A stretch of 64,000 bases of DNA from Micavibrio_A sp040381535 (GCA_040381535.1 JBEIHF010000001.1:196722-260721); one strand, 5' to 3'. Positions 51,456 through 62,900 are shown, counted from the stretch's first letter. Program-made: numbers and translations. The notes: generated from the sequence alone by a model not told the origin.

Positions 51456-52781
51456 ATGAAAAAGAAATCGGACAAAAAAACCGGCACGTTTACAGGGCGT
51501 AAAAAAACGCGTCCCTGTCTCATGGCCTATACGCTGAACAACACACAGCCTGTAATATGCACGCTCGTGGCCGACCAGCCTTTCTTCTATATGGAAGAAG
51601 ACATCATTCACGAGGATGATGATATTCTCGGCCTTGAAGAATATGCGAATTTCGAAGAAGACCTCGCCGCGCTCAAAAAGAAAATGGACGCCTATGAAAG
51701 AATGTCCAAGCAATACGAGCGCGCACCTTCGCGCCGCATGGAAGAATTCTCCGCCGAAGCGATCAATATCACCGAAGCACACATATCGTCCGAAGTGACG
51801 CTGCTAAAACCTGCGGACAAAATAATTTCCATCATCAATCAAAGCCGCATGGCGAAATCCTTATTGGATTTTGCCCAAACGCATTCCGTTTACATCGTCG
51901 AGAGCGAGCAAGTGGACGGCGCACGCTACGAACAAAACAGCGGCAATATTTACATACACCCGGCATTGGGTGAAATCGAACAAGCGCTTTTGGCGGTGCG
52001 CGAATTGCGCAGGCACTGGCAGCACAGAAAAGGTGTTTTGATACACCCCCTGACCTTCAATCCCGATCAGGCGATTTTGATCAACCGCGCACAAACGGCG
52101 GATTTGACGATCGCGATGATCCGCTCCGCTTGGGAAATGCAATTGGCTGGCGATCGCCGCGCCTGGGATTACATTGAAAATTCCGCGATGTCCGATCTGG
52201 GCCGCGCGTTCGCAAGAGAAGCCTTTGTGGATTTCCGCTCCTTGGCGTCAGGCAAGGCTTCTTCGGCCGTTTTCGAGACATGGTTCTTATCGGAGCGTTG
52301 CCGCCATCAGGACAAATCTCTGATTTCGACCATGCTGGCCGACCACCAAGGTTATGTATTTACAGGGGAAGATATTTCCCGCCATGTTTCCATAGAGTTG
52401 ATCACGGCTCTGGGCGAACAGCCTTTCGGCAAGAATTACCTGGCACCTTATGCTCAAACGATCATGCAAGACCCCATCTTTACGGAGGTCCGTGACCGTT
52501 CCAACGCCAATTTCCTATGGTTTATCAAGTTCGAGCGTAGTTTCCGCGAAACGGAACAGGCTTTGCAAAGTGAAGAGGGATCTTTCGGGGACGATACTTC
52601 GTTGGCCCCTTCGCAACCCACCGCAGGCAAACATGCTAAGAACTCCACAATCATTCCGCTCAACGCGAGCGCAAGACTTATCCACAACGCCGGACAAGGC
52701 GCAGACGGCTCATACCTTGAAGAGATGGCCAGAGGCACAAATATCATTCATGTCAGGTTCGGCAAGGGCAAGGGCGCGTAA
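51456..52781 (+). CDS. Large orphan protein A of a tandem pair (DUF6782-like)
   Basis: The protein is about 441 residues. The start is uncertain (ATG 51390 is possible; ATG 51456 has GGGG close by). A basic N-terminus is followed by a coiled-coil-like segment (FEEDLAALKKKMDAYERM) and a domain with SGNIYIHPALGEIEQALLAVRELRRHW, which recalls metallopeptidase-like DUF6782 proteins. The helical shape of an HExxH motif is kept, but the sequence reads ELRRHW, so zinc chemistry is doubtful. The domain then runs AQTADLTIAMIRSAWEMQLAG. It aligns with the next gene. A perfect DnaA box lies in its 3' part. Confidence 0.7.
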   Translation: MKKKSDKKTGTFTGRKKTRPCLMAYTLNNTQPVICTLVADQPFFYMEEDIIHEDDDILGLEEYANFEEDLAALKKKMDAYERMSKQYERAPSRRMEEFSAEAINITEAHISSEVTLLKPADKIISIINQSRMAKSLLDFAQTHSVYIVESEQVDGARYEQNSGNIYIHPALGEIEQALLAVRELRRHWQHRKGVLIHPLTFNPDQAILINRAQTADLTIAMIRSAWEMQLAGDRRAWDYIENSAMSDLGRAFAREAFVDFRSLASGKASSAVFETWFLSERCRHQDKSLISTMLADHQGYVFTGEDISRHVSIELITALGEQPFGKNYLAPYAQTIMQDPIFTEVRDRSNANFLWFIKFERSFRETEQALQSEEGSFGDDTSLAPSQPTAGKHAKNSTIIPLNASARLIHNAGQGADGSYLEEMARGTNIIHVRFGKGKGA

Positions 52782-52860
52782 AGAATTCGTGTTTGCCAGG
52801 CCGGTATCAGGCCCGTTCGCAGACCAAGATGTTATAGAGTGTGTGTATACGGAGTGTGAC

Positions 52861-53907
52861 GTGAGATCCGATCGTTTCGAACGAAAAGGACCGAATTTAA
52901 AAAACCGCAAAATTTCCGAAAATGTGGTGATCTCCCGTTCGCGTTTGTCGGATGACAACGGCACATTTTTAGAACCCGCTCTGCTAGGCGCCATTCAGGG
53001 CGATGGCATAGACCTCGAAAAATTTCCATACGCTTTTGAAACAGATACGGATGTCCTGGGCTGGCTTTGCGGCATGACACAGGAATCTCCGACCGCAAGG
53101 TCGATTTTAATAGAGGCACAAATGGATGGCTGGGCCGTGTGTCTCGATGATCTTGGCAACGAAGCTTTTTCCATCGATGATGAAGCGCATTGCATATCGC
53201 TTTCCCATTTCGGTTTTACCGCGAACGCGCTGGGCAGATCATCACACTACAGAAATTTAATGTTCGTCAGTTTTGTAAAGGCTTTGCGCGAAATATGGCA
53301 TGAGCGCGAAGGCCATGATTTTAGAGATACGCACAGACCCGAAGCGGTTTTGATGTTAGAGCGCGCCCGCGCAGCCGACCTTGAAACCATTGCCATCCTT
53401 TCCGTATGGGAATTGCGCGGTGCAGGTTTTGGTGATGTATGGAGATATATTCTGGGCTCCGAAGAAGGCGACATGGCGATGATTTTCACACGCGCCATCG
53501 AAAAAGACCCCGTAGGTTTTTATGACGGATCGGTTCTGGCCCGCACTTTTTGTCAATGGTATGGCGATGAAGCCCGCGTGGCATCGTGCGATCACGACAT
53601 TCTCGAACATATGGATATCCTCGTGCAAGATGCGCAGGGCGCGCAGGTTTTCGGCACCAGCCCGATGAACGCAAAAGACGTTGAAAAACTCTCGCGCCTT
53701 CCCGCCACGCGCTCCTACCTTGAAGGCATGGGCCGCAATATATGCACGGACCCTTATTTCGTTTGCATGCATGATACGATCAACGAAAGCCATTTGTTCC
53801 AGATCGTCTATGATGCCAAGGTCGTGATGGTCGAAGGCGTGCCTTTCAGAGACAGAAAGCTCGCCAAGCTTATTTTCCCCGTCGCTCCGGTTAAAGTAAA
53901 AGAATAG
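52861..53907 (+). CDS. Large orphan protein B of a tandem pair, related to protein A
   Basis: The protein is about 348 residues from a GTG at 52861 with GGAG 6 nt upstream; an upstream ATG at 52750 would overlap protein A. ARAADLETIAILSVWELRGAGFGDVWRYI here corresponds to AQTADLTIAMIRSAWEMQLAGDRRAWDYI in protein A, with the same spacing of flanking features such as KALREIWHER against RELRRHWQHR. A tandem duplication with divergence is clear. The ELRRHW/ALREIW position shows no full metal motif, so neither copy looks like an active zinc peptidase. Confidence 0.7.
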   Translation: MRSDRFERKGPNLKNRKISENVVISRSRLSDDNGTFLEPALLGAIQGDGIDLEKFPYAFETDTDVLGWLCGMTQESPTARSILIEAQMDGWAVCLDDLGNEAFSIDDEAHCISLSHFGFTANALGRSSHYRNLMFVSFVKALREIWHEREGHDFRDTHRPEAVLMLERARAADLETIAILSVWELRGAGFGDVWRYILGSEEGDMAMIFTRAIEKDPVGFYDGSVLARTFCQWYGDEARVASCDHDILEHMDILVQDAQGAQVFGTSPMNAKDVEKLSRLPATRSYLEGMGRNICTDPYFVCMHDTINESHLFQIVYDAKVVMVEGVPFRDRKLAKLIFPVAPVKVKE

Positions 53908-53965
53908 TGGAAAGTTAAAGAATAACGGGCTTTCCACAGCCCTTTTGGGCCGCTAATATCCCTTC

Positions 53966-54835
53966 ATGATCACCAAACCCAAGCACGAACCGGTCAGGGA
54001 TTTTTATCTCTACCTTATTTCCGACGCCACAGGCACGACCTTACAGGGTTTGGCCCGCGCGGTGCTTTCTCAATTCGATGACATTCATCCGATCGAGCGC
54101 TTCTGGCCGATGGTGCGATCGGAAACGCAGCTGGAGCGCGCGATTGCTGACATACGCGAACATCCAGGCCCTGTGCTTTTCACGCTCGTCGATAAAAAGC
54201 TCAGAAAAAAACTGCATGAGGTGTGTGAAGAGGTCGATGTGCCCTGCATGCCGGTGCTCGACCCTATGATGCGTGCTATGTCGGCCTATCTCGGATTGCC
54301 GGCCCGCGGCGTTCCGGGGCTTCAACACACGCTGGACGAAGCCTATTTCAAGCGCATCGACGCGGTGGACTTCGCGCTCGATTTTGATGACGGACAACAT
54401 ATCGAGGGATTGAAGGACGCAGATGTCATTCTGGTCGGCGTATCGCGCACCTCGAAAACACCGACCTGTATTTTCCTCGCGCGCCAAGGCGTCCGCGCCG
54501 CAAATATCCCGCTTGCATTGGAAGTACCGTTCCCAAAGGAAGTGGAAGAATTGAAAGGGCCCTTGTTTGTAGGTCTCACCGAAAGTCCCGAGCGTCTTGT
54601 GCATCTGCGCCGCACGAGATTACAGGCGGGAGAAGACGATGCACGATACGCCGAAAACAATTATCTCGATATCGAACGCGTCGAAGAAGAAATGAAAATG
54701 GCGCGAAGATTATTCTCCAAACACGGCTGGCCCGTGATCGATGTGACACGCCGTTCGGTAGAAGAGACCGCTGCCGAAATCATGATCCTGCTCGAAAAGC
54801 GCCGCCGCAAAAAGAAGGAAGGGGAGAGCGCATGA
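53966..54835 (+). CDS. Pyruvate phosphate dikinase/PEP synthase regulatory protein (PPSR, DUF299)
   Basis: This bifunctional kinase/phosphorylase switches pyruvate phosphate dikinase or PEP synthase on and off. The 289 residues contain FYLYLISDATGTTL, and the P-loop GVSRTSKT at 158-165 followed by PTCIFLARQGVRAANIPL. The C-terminus is Lys-rich. It is the first gene of PPSR-aroE-coaE-dnaQ and lies downstream of the candidate origin, as in Caulobacter, except that maf is absent from the run. Confidence 0.95.
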   Translation: MITKPKHEPVRDFYLYLISDATGTTLQGLARAVLSQFDDIHPIERFWPMVRSETQLERAIADIREHPGPVLFTLVDKKLRKKLHEVCEEVDVPCMPVLDPMMRAMSAYLGLPARGVPGLQHTLDEAYFKRIDAVDFALDFDDGQHIEGLKDADVILVGVSRTSKTPTCIFLARQGVRAANIPLALEVPFPKEVEELKGPLFVGLTESPERLVHLRRTRLQAGEDDARYAENNYLDIERVEEEMKMARRLFSKHGWPVIDVTRRSVEETAAEIMILLEKRRRKKKEGESA

Positions 54836-55650
54836 GTTTTATCAAATGCGGTGTTATCGGCCATCCTATCGCGCATTCCAAAAGCCCGCTGATCCACAAT
54901 CACTGGATCAAAAAACACAATTTGAGCGGCGAATACCGCGCCATCGATATTGGACCCGAAAATTTGAAACGCGGCGTGGATAGATTGATCGACGAAGGCT
55001 ACGCGGGGTTTAACGTCACAGTCCCGCACAAGCAGGCGATCTTTGATCTTTGCGCCGAAGTCGACGAAACGGCGGAACATATCGGCGCGGTGAACACAGT
55101 TTTGGTGCGCGCTGGCAAATTGTTTGGTACCAACACCGATGGCTATGGGTTCATAGAAAATCTGAAACAAAATGCGCGCAGTCTTGATTTTGCGGGCAAG
55201 ATATTTGTGCTCGGAGCGGGCGGCGCGGCAAGAGCGGCCGTGTATGGTTTGATCGAAGCAGGGGCACAAAATATCGTTATCACCAATCGCACAGTCGAAA
55301 AATCATGGGAGCTTTGTTCCATCAATCCCAACATCGTGAAATATGTGGAATGGGATATGCGCAATGCCGAGCTGGAAGGCAGTGCCTTGCTGGTCAACAC
55401 GACATCGCTCGGCATGAGGGGAAAGCCATCGTTGGAAATTGATTTAACGGCGCTTCCCGTGAACGCGCTGGTCAGCGATATCGTCTATGCGCCGTTGATG
55501 ACGGATTTTCTTATCCAGGCGCAAGGCCGCGGCAACAAAATCGTCACGGGCATCGGCATGCTACTTCATCAGGCGCGGCCCGCGTTTGAGAAATGGTTCG
55601 GTGTATTGCCTGCCATTGATTCTGAGCTCGAGAAAAAGGTGCTGGCATGA
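54832..55650 (+). CDS. aroE: Shikimate dehydrogenase AroE
   Basis: This NADP-dependent enzyme reduces 3-dehydroshikimate to shikimate. The 272 residues have the shikimate-binding HSKSP (15-19), the catalytic Lys67 in NVTVPHKQA, TDGYGF, and the NADP loop GAGGAARAAV. It overlaps the PPSR gene by 4 bp (ATGA) and coaE by 4 bp, so translation is coupled through the operon. Confidence 0.96.
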   Translation: MSFIKCGVIGHPIAHSKSPLIHNHWIKKHNLSGEYRAIDIGPENLKRGVDRLIDEGYAGFNVTVPHKQAIFDLCAEVDETAEHIGAVNTVLVRAGKLFGTNTDGYGFIENLKQNARSLDFAGKIFVLGAGGAARAAVYGLIEAGAQNIVITNRTVEKSWELCSINPNIVKYVEWDMRNAELEGSALLVNTTSLGMRGKPSLEIDLTALPVNALVSDIVYAPLMTDFLIQAQGRGNKIVTGIGMLLHQARPAFEKWFGVLPAIDSELEKKVLA

Positions 55651-56240
55651 TTGTGCTTGGCCTTACCGGTTCAATAGGCATGGGTAAATCCAAAGCGGCG
55701 CAAATGCTCAAATTTTTGCGCGTGCCCGTCCACAATTCAGACCATGCGGTTCATCATGCATTATCCCCCAAGGGCGATGCGTTCGAAGCGGTGGCCGTGA
55801 TGTTTCCGGACTCATGGGACAAAAAGAAACGCGTTATCAACCGCACAAAACTGGGCGAGATCGTTTTCAACGACGATGCAAAATTAAAAAAGCTTGAGGG
55901 AATTTTGCATCCGCTTGCGCAAAAATCGCAGCAGGATTTCGTGCGCGCCATGAAGGCGCGGGGGCGTAAAATCGTCGCACTGGAAATCCCACTACTCTTC
56001 GAAACAGGCGCAGAAAAACGCGTGGATTACACGATCACTGTTTTCGCCCCGCCCGCCGTGCAAAGGCGCCGCGTTATGATGCGCCCCAATATGACGCAAG
56101 AAAAATTCCAAAAGATACTGGCGCGGCAAATGTCCGATGAAGAAAAACGCAGCAGAAGCGATTTCGTGGTGCCGACGGGCATGGGGTATGCTGCAACCTT
56201 CAAGGCGCTCAGAAAAATCATACAAGAAGTGAGAAAGTAA
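55647..56240 (+). CDS. coaE: Dephospho-CoA kinase CoaE
   Basis: It makes coenzyme A in the last step by phosphorylating dephospho-CoA. The 197 residues have the P-loop GSIGMGKS at 8-15, DHAVHHAL, the conserved VALEIPLLFETG and a C-terminal LID-type segment, QMSDEEKRSRSDFVV. It overlaps aroE by 4 bp and is followed after 1 bp by dnaQ. Confidence 0.95.
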   Translation: MIVLGLTGSIGMGKSKAAQMLKFLRVPVHNSDHAVHHALSPKGDAFEAVAVMFPDSWDKKKRVINRTKLGEIVFNDDAKLKKLEGILHPLAQKSQQDFVRAMKARGRKIVALEIPLLFETGAEKRVDYTITVFAPPAVQRRRVMMRPNMTQEKFQKILARQMSDEEKRSRSDFVVPTGMGYAATFKALRKIIQEVRK

Positions 56241-56241
56241 A

Positions 56242-56922
56242 ATGCGCGAGATAGTCCTCGATACCGAAACAACGGGCCTTGATCCTGCGAAAGGCGACAA
56301 GCTCGTCGAGATAGGCTGTGTCGAGCTCGAAGGCCATCTGGCCACGGGTAAAAACTACCATATTTATCTCAATCCCGAGCGCGAAATTCCTGCGGAAGCC
56401 ACAGCCGTGCACGGCATCACCAATGATTTTGTGAAGGATAAACCGACTTTCGGCGAAGTGGTCGGGGAATTTCTGGATTTTATCGGCGATGCAAAGCTTA
56501 TTATCCACAACGCCGAATTCGATATGAAGTTTTTGAATGCGGAATTGAAAACCTTCGGGTTTCCATCGCTGGACCATCGCCGCGCCATCGACACCGTCAA
56601 AATAGCGCGGGAAAAATTCCCAGGAAGCCCAGCAAATCTCGATGCGCTTTGCCGCCGCTTTGGCATAGACAATTCCAACCGCACACTGCACGGGGCGCTT
56701 CTCGATTCCCAGTTGCTGGCCGAAGTATATCTGGAATTACTGGGTGGAAGACAGCAGGGGCTCGGTATAGCCGAAACTATAACCCGTACAGGGAGCGCGA
56801 TAGAATTCAGAGAGCGTCAGCACAGAAAGCCGCGCAGCTTCCCCGTTTCCGATAAGGAAAAAGAAAAGTTCGAAGAATTTCTCGCAAAGATCAAAAACCC
56901 ACTCTGGAAAAAATTATCCTGA
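56242..56922 (+). CDS. dnaQ: DNA polymerase III epsilon subunit (3'-5' exonuclease) DnaQ
   Basis: This proofreading subunit of DNA polymerase III has 226 residues. ExoI is LDTETTGLD with Asp7 and Glu9, ExoII is HNAEFDMKFL, and ExoIII carries the His and Asp of HGALLDSQLLAEVY. The C-terminal EKFEEFLAKIKNPLW is the region that binds the polymerase. The usual downstream neighbour secB is replaced by the convergent giant gene, 1 bp away. Confidence 0.96.
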   Translation: MREIVLDTETTGLDPAKGDKLVEIGCVELEGHLATGKNYHIYLNPEREIPAEATAVHGITNDFVKDKPTFGEVVGEFLDFIGDAKLIIHNAEFDMKFLNAELKTFGFPSLDHRRAIDTVKIAREKFPGSPANLDALCRRFGIDNSNRTLHGALLDSQLLAEVYLELLGGRQQGLGIAETITRTGSAIEFRERQHRKPRSFPVSDKEKEKFEEFLAKIKNPLWKKLS

Positions 56923-56923
56923 A

Positions 56924-59900
56924 TTAAAATTCCTGTTGGGGTGGGCCGCCCCCCGTATCACCATTTCCAGGAGAGCCATCGAGCGCCTTGCCCCAGCAAT
57001 ACATTTTGCCGTTAACACGTGTGCCGCATGTGTGTTCATTTCCCGCGGAAAGCGTAACGAAGTCTGTCCAAAAGGTACTACCAGCCGTGTCCCTAACTTG
57101 TGTAGGTACACCAGTGTCAAGATCACTTCCGCCGCCCAGCCGTCCCAGGTCACCTTGACCCCAACACCACGCCGTCCCATTGGCGCGTATCCCGCATGTA
57201 TGTATCACTCCGGCGCTGATATATACCCAATCGGTATAGCCTCCCGCCACCAGAAAAGGGCGTGTCCTCGTAGTACAACTAGTATCTCCCAACTTGCAAT
57301 CTGTTCCCAAACCCCAGCAATAGGCCAACCCGTTGGCGCGTAGCCCGCATGCATGATTGTTGCCGGTGTCGACATAAATCCAGTCGGTGAAGAAAGTGGG
57401 GGCAGTGGCCGCGCCGTCCAGATCGTGCACCTGAACGGGCACGTTACTGACGGTGTTGGTCGACCCGTTACCGAGGCGCCCGCCCGCCGTTGCGCCATTG
57501 CCCCAGCACCAAAGCGTGCCATCGGCGCGTAACCCGCAGTTAACATTAGGCCCGTCTGCAGATACCATCAGCCAATCGGTATAACCGCCGCTGACCAGAA
57601 CTGGTTTTTGTTCATCAATAGATGCGCCGTTTCCGAGTTGCCCTGCGCTTCCTTCTCCCCAGCATAAGGCTGTACCGTTTGCCCGGACGCCGCACGTGCC
57701 GCCGATTTGAATCCAGTCTGTGTAGGGGGGGGCGTATGCCAGACCAACTACCGCAGAAGGCCTCAACATGTCCGTACTGTAATTTCCATCGCCCAGGTTT
57801 CCTGCGAAAGCATCACCCCAGCACCACGCGGTACTGTTGGCGCGCAAGCCGCAGTTAAAGTTGGCATAGGTAGAAGGCGTAATGGAAACCCAATCCGCCC
57901 ATCCAGTATTGGAAGCATTACTGTGGACGGCCACAGGTGTGTTCTGTTGGGTGCCATTATCGTTGTTACCGAGAACACCATCAAATCCAGGACCCCAAGA
58001 CCATGCCGTTCCGTCAACTCTAACACCAAAAGTTGCGCCCCATCCGGCTGATACTGTCTTGTGGAAGGATGGAAGGCGTGTGGTTTTCCATGCGCTGCTA
58101 GTTATGCCACCTCCAGAAGCCGATATTTCGCATATATGGCCGTTACGCGCACCGTCTGCAATACAACCATAATCGTCCCAATCTCCGGACAAGTCCCATC
58201 CCATCTGGAGGCACGCTGTGCCGCTTTGGTTGGGCTCACCACCCGCCCAGTTTGTGAACAATCCGTTTTGTGGCATTGATCCCAACGAAAAAACCAAACC
58301 AGCCAGTTGGCCGCCTTCCCATGTCCAGTTGCCGCTAGTCCCATCCACATCGGCTTGGCCCCCGATGTAATTAATACCGTGGCCGTTTACAAGATTGTTA
58401 AATACAATCGCATTTTCAGCCAAGGAATCTATAACAGCCAAATAGGCACCGTTGGCGGCACATTCAGCCTTGGATTGGTCAAAACTTATTGCCGCCGCAT
58501 GGTCGTCGCGGTAATAACAATGTCCCGTAACAGGATCATTGTAGCTTTGATCACCCAACCCCGTACAATCCGCTGCGCATATGCCAGTACCGCCTGTGCA
58601 GGCGTAAAGCTGTTCTACTTCGGTGGCGCTCAACGCACGGTTATACATTCGCAGATCATCCATATCGCCGTGCACGAATCCTGTCCACGGCCCATCGTTG
58701 CGTCCGCTGATCCATGTTCCGACGCCGCCGAATTCGGGCGGGGTGTTGCCTGTAGCGCCGCCTACCCAGCCGCCCGCGACAGGTTGACCATCCACATACA
58801 TTTGCATGGAGCCGCCGTTGCTGTAGGTGTATGTCACGGCGTAATGCCTCCACACGCCGGCCTGATAGACGGTGCTGGTGGTGCTGTAATCGCGCCATAT
58901 GCCGCCGGTGTCTTTGTACGTAAAAGTAAGATCGTCATTCCAGAGATTTAACCCATAGCCGCTGGAGGTGCTGGGGCCTCCGTATTCATCCAAGATGAAG
59001 TTGCGTGAGTTCCCGTAATCCGTCTCTGTCATACGGTTCCACACGGATATGGTTATGCTGTCGGTGGGTCCGAAAGTTATAGGATCCATATCATCAACAT
59101 AGGTATCAGCAAATACAATTGCGGTATCAACTTTACCCGTGGATGAAACGATAGTGGCGGGGGTTCCGTTCCACCGACCTTTAAAGTCTCCGGTGCCTGC
59201 TGCGCTACCTGAATCTACGATCGAAGTGCCACCTGAATCTTCATCCATTTTCCAATGATGTATCAACCCATTGGTTGGCCCACCAACGGGATTAATTATA
59301 TTGCCGCCGCCTGCGCCGCCTAAAGCCACCCAGGTGGAGCCATCGCAATATTCATAGTTGCCGTCGATATAGCGGATTGCGCCATCGCGACCCGGAGCGC
59401 AGTAACTTTCCGCGCCAATTTTTACGCCGCCCGCGACTTCCATTTTCACGGCCGGCGATGCTGTGCCCACACCCACCCTTCCTGTTTGCGTGATGGCGAT
59501 GTCTGGATCAATCGCGTCTAACCAGTTGGTTGCAGGTACGATATCTCGGCCGATTTCAAAATTGTTCGTCACATGATCGACACCCATTGTATAGGCCTTT
59601 GGTCCGAAACCTAATGCGCCTAATGTATAACTATAAATCCCTGCAATTTGTGTAGGAGTTAGAGCAACGTTATAAATACGCAGTTCATCTAGCATTCCAT
59701 CAAAACCGTTACCACTCCCATCGCCGACATAGATAGGAAATGCGGCGTTTGCCACCATATTTGCGTTGTCGATATCACCATCCGTAGAGTAAAAACCGTA
59801 CTCAATCCCGTTGATATACATTTTGGTCTGGTTTGCTGCCGCGTCATAAGTGACGGCAAGAAGAAACCACGGCCCCGTAGTTACTTCTGGAGTCATTATA

Positions 59901-62900
59901 TACGCGTCGTGAGTAGGGGGGCATGTGGCAAGGGCACCCGTACACATTTTGAAGCCCATTTGTCCCCATGCAGTGCCCAATTCCCACTGCATACTGGTCG
60001 CAAGATCGCTCTTGCGAATCAAGGATCTACCGCCAGTCAGGTCATCGTACTTGATCCAAGCCATCAAAGTGAGTGCATTGCTCATGTTAAGGCTGGGAGT
60101 GCTTACGCGTGTTAGGAAGTCGTCTACGCCATCAAAGTCGAGGGCGCCATCGATTATGCCGGCTGTCCATGCGGGGCGTGAGCTTGCGCCGGATCCCAGC
60201 GTAAGTGTGTTGGCATTGCCAGATGAATCGGCGGCCGTTGTACCCGATCCGTCATTGAATTGCCATCTGGCTGCAAGACCCGTCAGGTAATCCGCAGGCG
60301 GCACATAGTTGACATCGTTGGTAAAAGACATTTGCGCGGAAGCATTCGCCGTTGTTTCCACCAGCAATTGGCTAGGGTCTGAAATCTGGCGCAAGGATGC
60401 CTTGCCCGGATCCGTGTATCCAAAACCATCGTTGTTGGCGGTTGAGCTGAGATAGCTACCGTTCAGCGCAACGTTCGTGCCGATCGGCGCAGTAATAACT
60501 GTCGCGGCATCGTTCCATGACCATGCGGGTTTGCCTGGGAATCCTGTTACGGGCGTGGGCGGGGAATCCCCCGTTGTAACCGCGCCGTTACCGATTTGGC
60601 CGTCTGTATCCGATCCCCAGCAAAGCACAGTGCGATCCGCTTTCATAAGACAGGAGCTGTCCGTTCCGCATTCAAGCCCTACTGTGCCTTTTGATCCGGG
60701 GACCATGACAGGATGAGGCGAGTTCGTTGTTGTTGATATGCCAAGGCTGTAGTTGGCGGCGGAGCCCCAGCACCAAACGGTGGAATCCGGTTTGATGGCG
60801 CAGGTGTGGCCTCCTCCGACCGAGACATAAGTCCAAGGCCCGTTATTTATCCTTACCGGCGCCAGCTGTTTTGTGGATGTAGCCGCAATACCCAATTGCT
60901 CCTGTGAGTCTCCACCCCAGCACCATAATGAACCATCGGTTTTGACCGCGCAGGTGTGTCCCCTGTGGGATATTTGTGACCAAGGCCCGCCGATTACTGC
61001 GGTCGGTACGTTTGGGTTCGCGAGGGTACCGTTACCGAGCCCCCCCTCGAAACCATAACCCCAGCACCATGCGGTGCCATCGGCGCGAAGGCCGCAGGTG
61101 GTGAGAAACCCCACGTTGATATCAACCCAGTCCGTGGCTACCCCTACTTGGCCTGGGGTACTCGTAGGGTTGACAATGGCACCGTCGCCAATTTGCCCGA
61201 ATGCATCCCATCCCCAGCACCACAAAGTACCATTTTCTTTGATACCGCAGGAGTGACGTCCACCGGTGGAAATTTTCGTCCAGCGGGCTCCACTGCTTTG
61301 GACAGGCCAGGGCGTGGTTTGCGTTCCCTCAAATATAGTACCCAACTGGCCATAAGCATCCGAACCCCAGCACCATGCGGTGCCATCGGCGCGAAGGCCG
61401 CAGGTGGATTCATCCCTTGTGGATATCTGCGTCCATGCCGGATACTCGAGCTCCGGAACAGTCACGGTCGAAAAATTCACGCTCCCAAAATTATTGAGGT
61501 TGACGGTGGGTGTTTGGTTGGTATTGCACGTATTGCGCATGTTGTAGCGGATACGCAGCCTGTCTGTGAAGGCGAAGGCACCGAGATTGGCCTCGCCGGT
61601 AAAGGCCATCGATGTGGAGGACACCAAAGATTCAACGCCGATTTTGACTTCGGAACCTTGGACGGTGCCCGTGCTGTTCACCCTGGCGGCAAAAACCGTC
61701 GCCTGAATACAAGTATTCGCCGCCGCAAAGTTCATAGTCACGGTGTATGCGCGCGGCCCTCCGCCATCATCCTTGCCGTAGACGTTGGCTTGCGTAAAGC
61801 CGTAGCCGTTATTGCTGGAGCCCGGCGTTATAGCCGTCGTATTCGAAAAGTTAGTAGGATTCTTCTCGATCAAAAGTTGCCTAGTGTAAAGGTTTCCAAC
61901 CGGTGCTATGCCCGATACTGCGCCGTCCAGATAATAAGTCCGTGTTGTCGGAATCAAAACAGGAACAGGGGAGTGTTCGATGCTTTCGCCCGATCCGTTA
62001 CCCAACGCCTCATGTGCATCGTTACCCCAGCACCAGGGTGTTCCGTCGAACTTTATAGCACAGGCGGTATATCCCCCGACGGTGATAAGGCCTTCGTAAG
62101 AATTGTGCATAGGAGAGATAGCAGAAATATCGCGCGTTGCGGATTCTTTTTTGACTTTCTTGTAAAGCGCCGCAACTTCGCTTGGAGAAAGCGCGCGGTT
62201 GTACATACGCACATCATCAATACCGCCGTCATAATCGTAATTGGCGCTTCCGTTTCCTTGGCGTCCTATGAATGTATTCGCTCCAACCCCTGTGTAAGTC
62301 AGAGTCATCGCTGTTGCCGAACTTGCGGATAAAACACCATCAATGTAGAGGCGCCAGACATTATTGGTGTCATCGAAAGTGGTTGTGATGTAGTGCCAGC
62401 CGGTGCTTTCGAGAGCAACGTTCGAGTTCAGCGCCAGCCATGTTCCACTGCCCTGATAGAGATATGCACTAACGCCCACAAGATCTCTGGTCGCTATGAC
62501 GACGGAATCGGCAATGCTGAAAAGATTGGATTGTTTGGGCGGATTTACCCCAATATCGCTGCGCCCTATATTGGCCCACAGCGAAATTGTTCCTACGGGT
62601 TGTGATCCCATTAACCCCGTGATTTGAACGCCATCGCGGTCATCCATATCAAAGGACAAGGAGCCGTCATTGTTGGGGCCTTTGTTCCATACAGGCGTGT
62701 TGAGGAATGTGCCTTCGTAAGTTCCGATAACATCTTCGACCGTCGTGCCTGTGCCTTCGTTCATCGGCCAGTGCGCGATCAGCCCCTCATCCAGCGTATC
62801 GGTCAAAGCGGAGACATTGTCCTCCTCATAGGAAGAATACACCAGATTACGCGGCGGCGGTTCGGTGCAACGATAGCCGCTAAGCGCGGTCAAATTGTAA

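Noticed and set aside
52678..52686. Perfect DnaA box TTATCCACA inside orphan gene A as an origin marker
   Set aside because: Single box in coding sequence; a second one lies in dnaQ at 56501, where it encodes the conserved Ile-His-Asn, so one copy is not evidence of an origin.
52450..52860. Long upstream extension of orphan protein B into protein A
   Set aside because: The extension would overlap protein A by 332 bp in another frame; a GTG at 52861 with GGAG gives a clean start.
61148..62332. A 394-codon plus-strand open frame opposite the giant gene
   Set aside because: It is the shadow of a repetitive coding sequence on the other strand and has no plausible start or domain.
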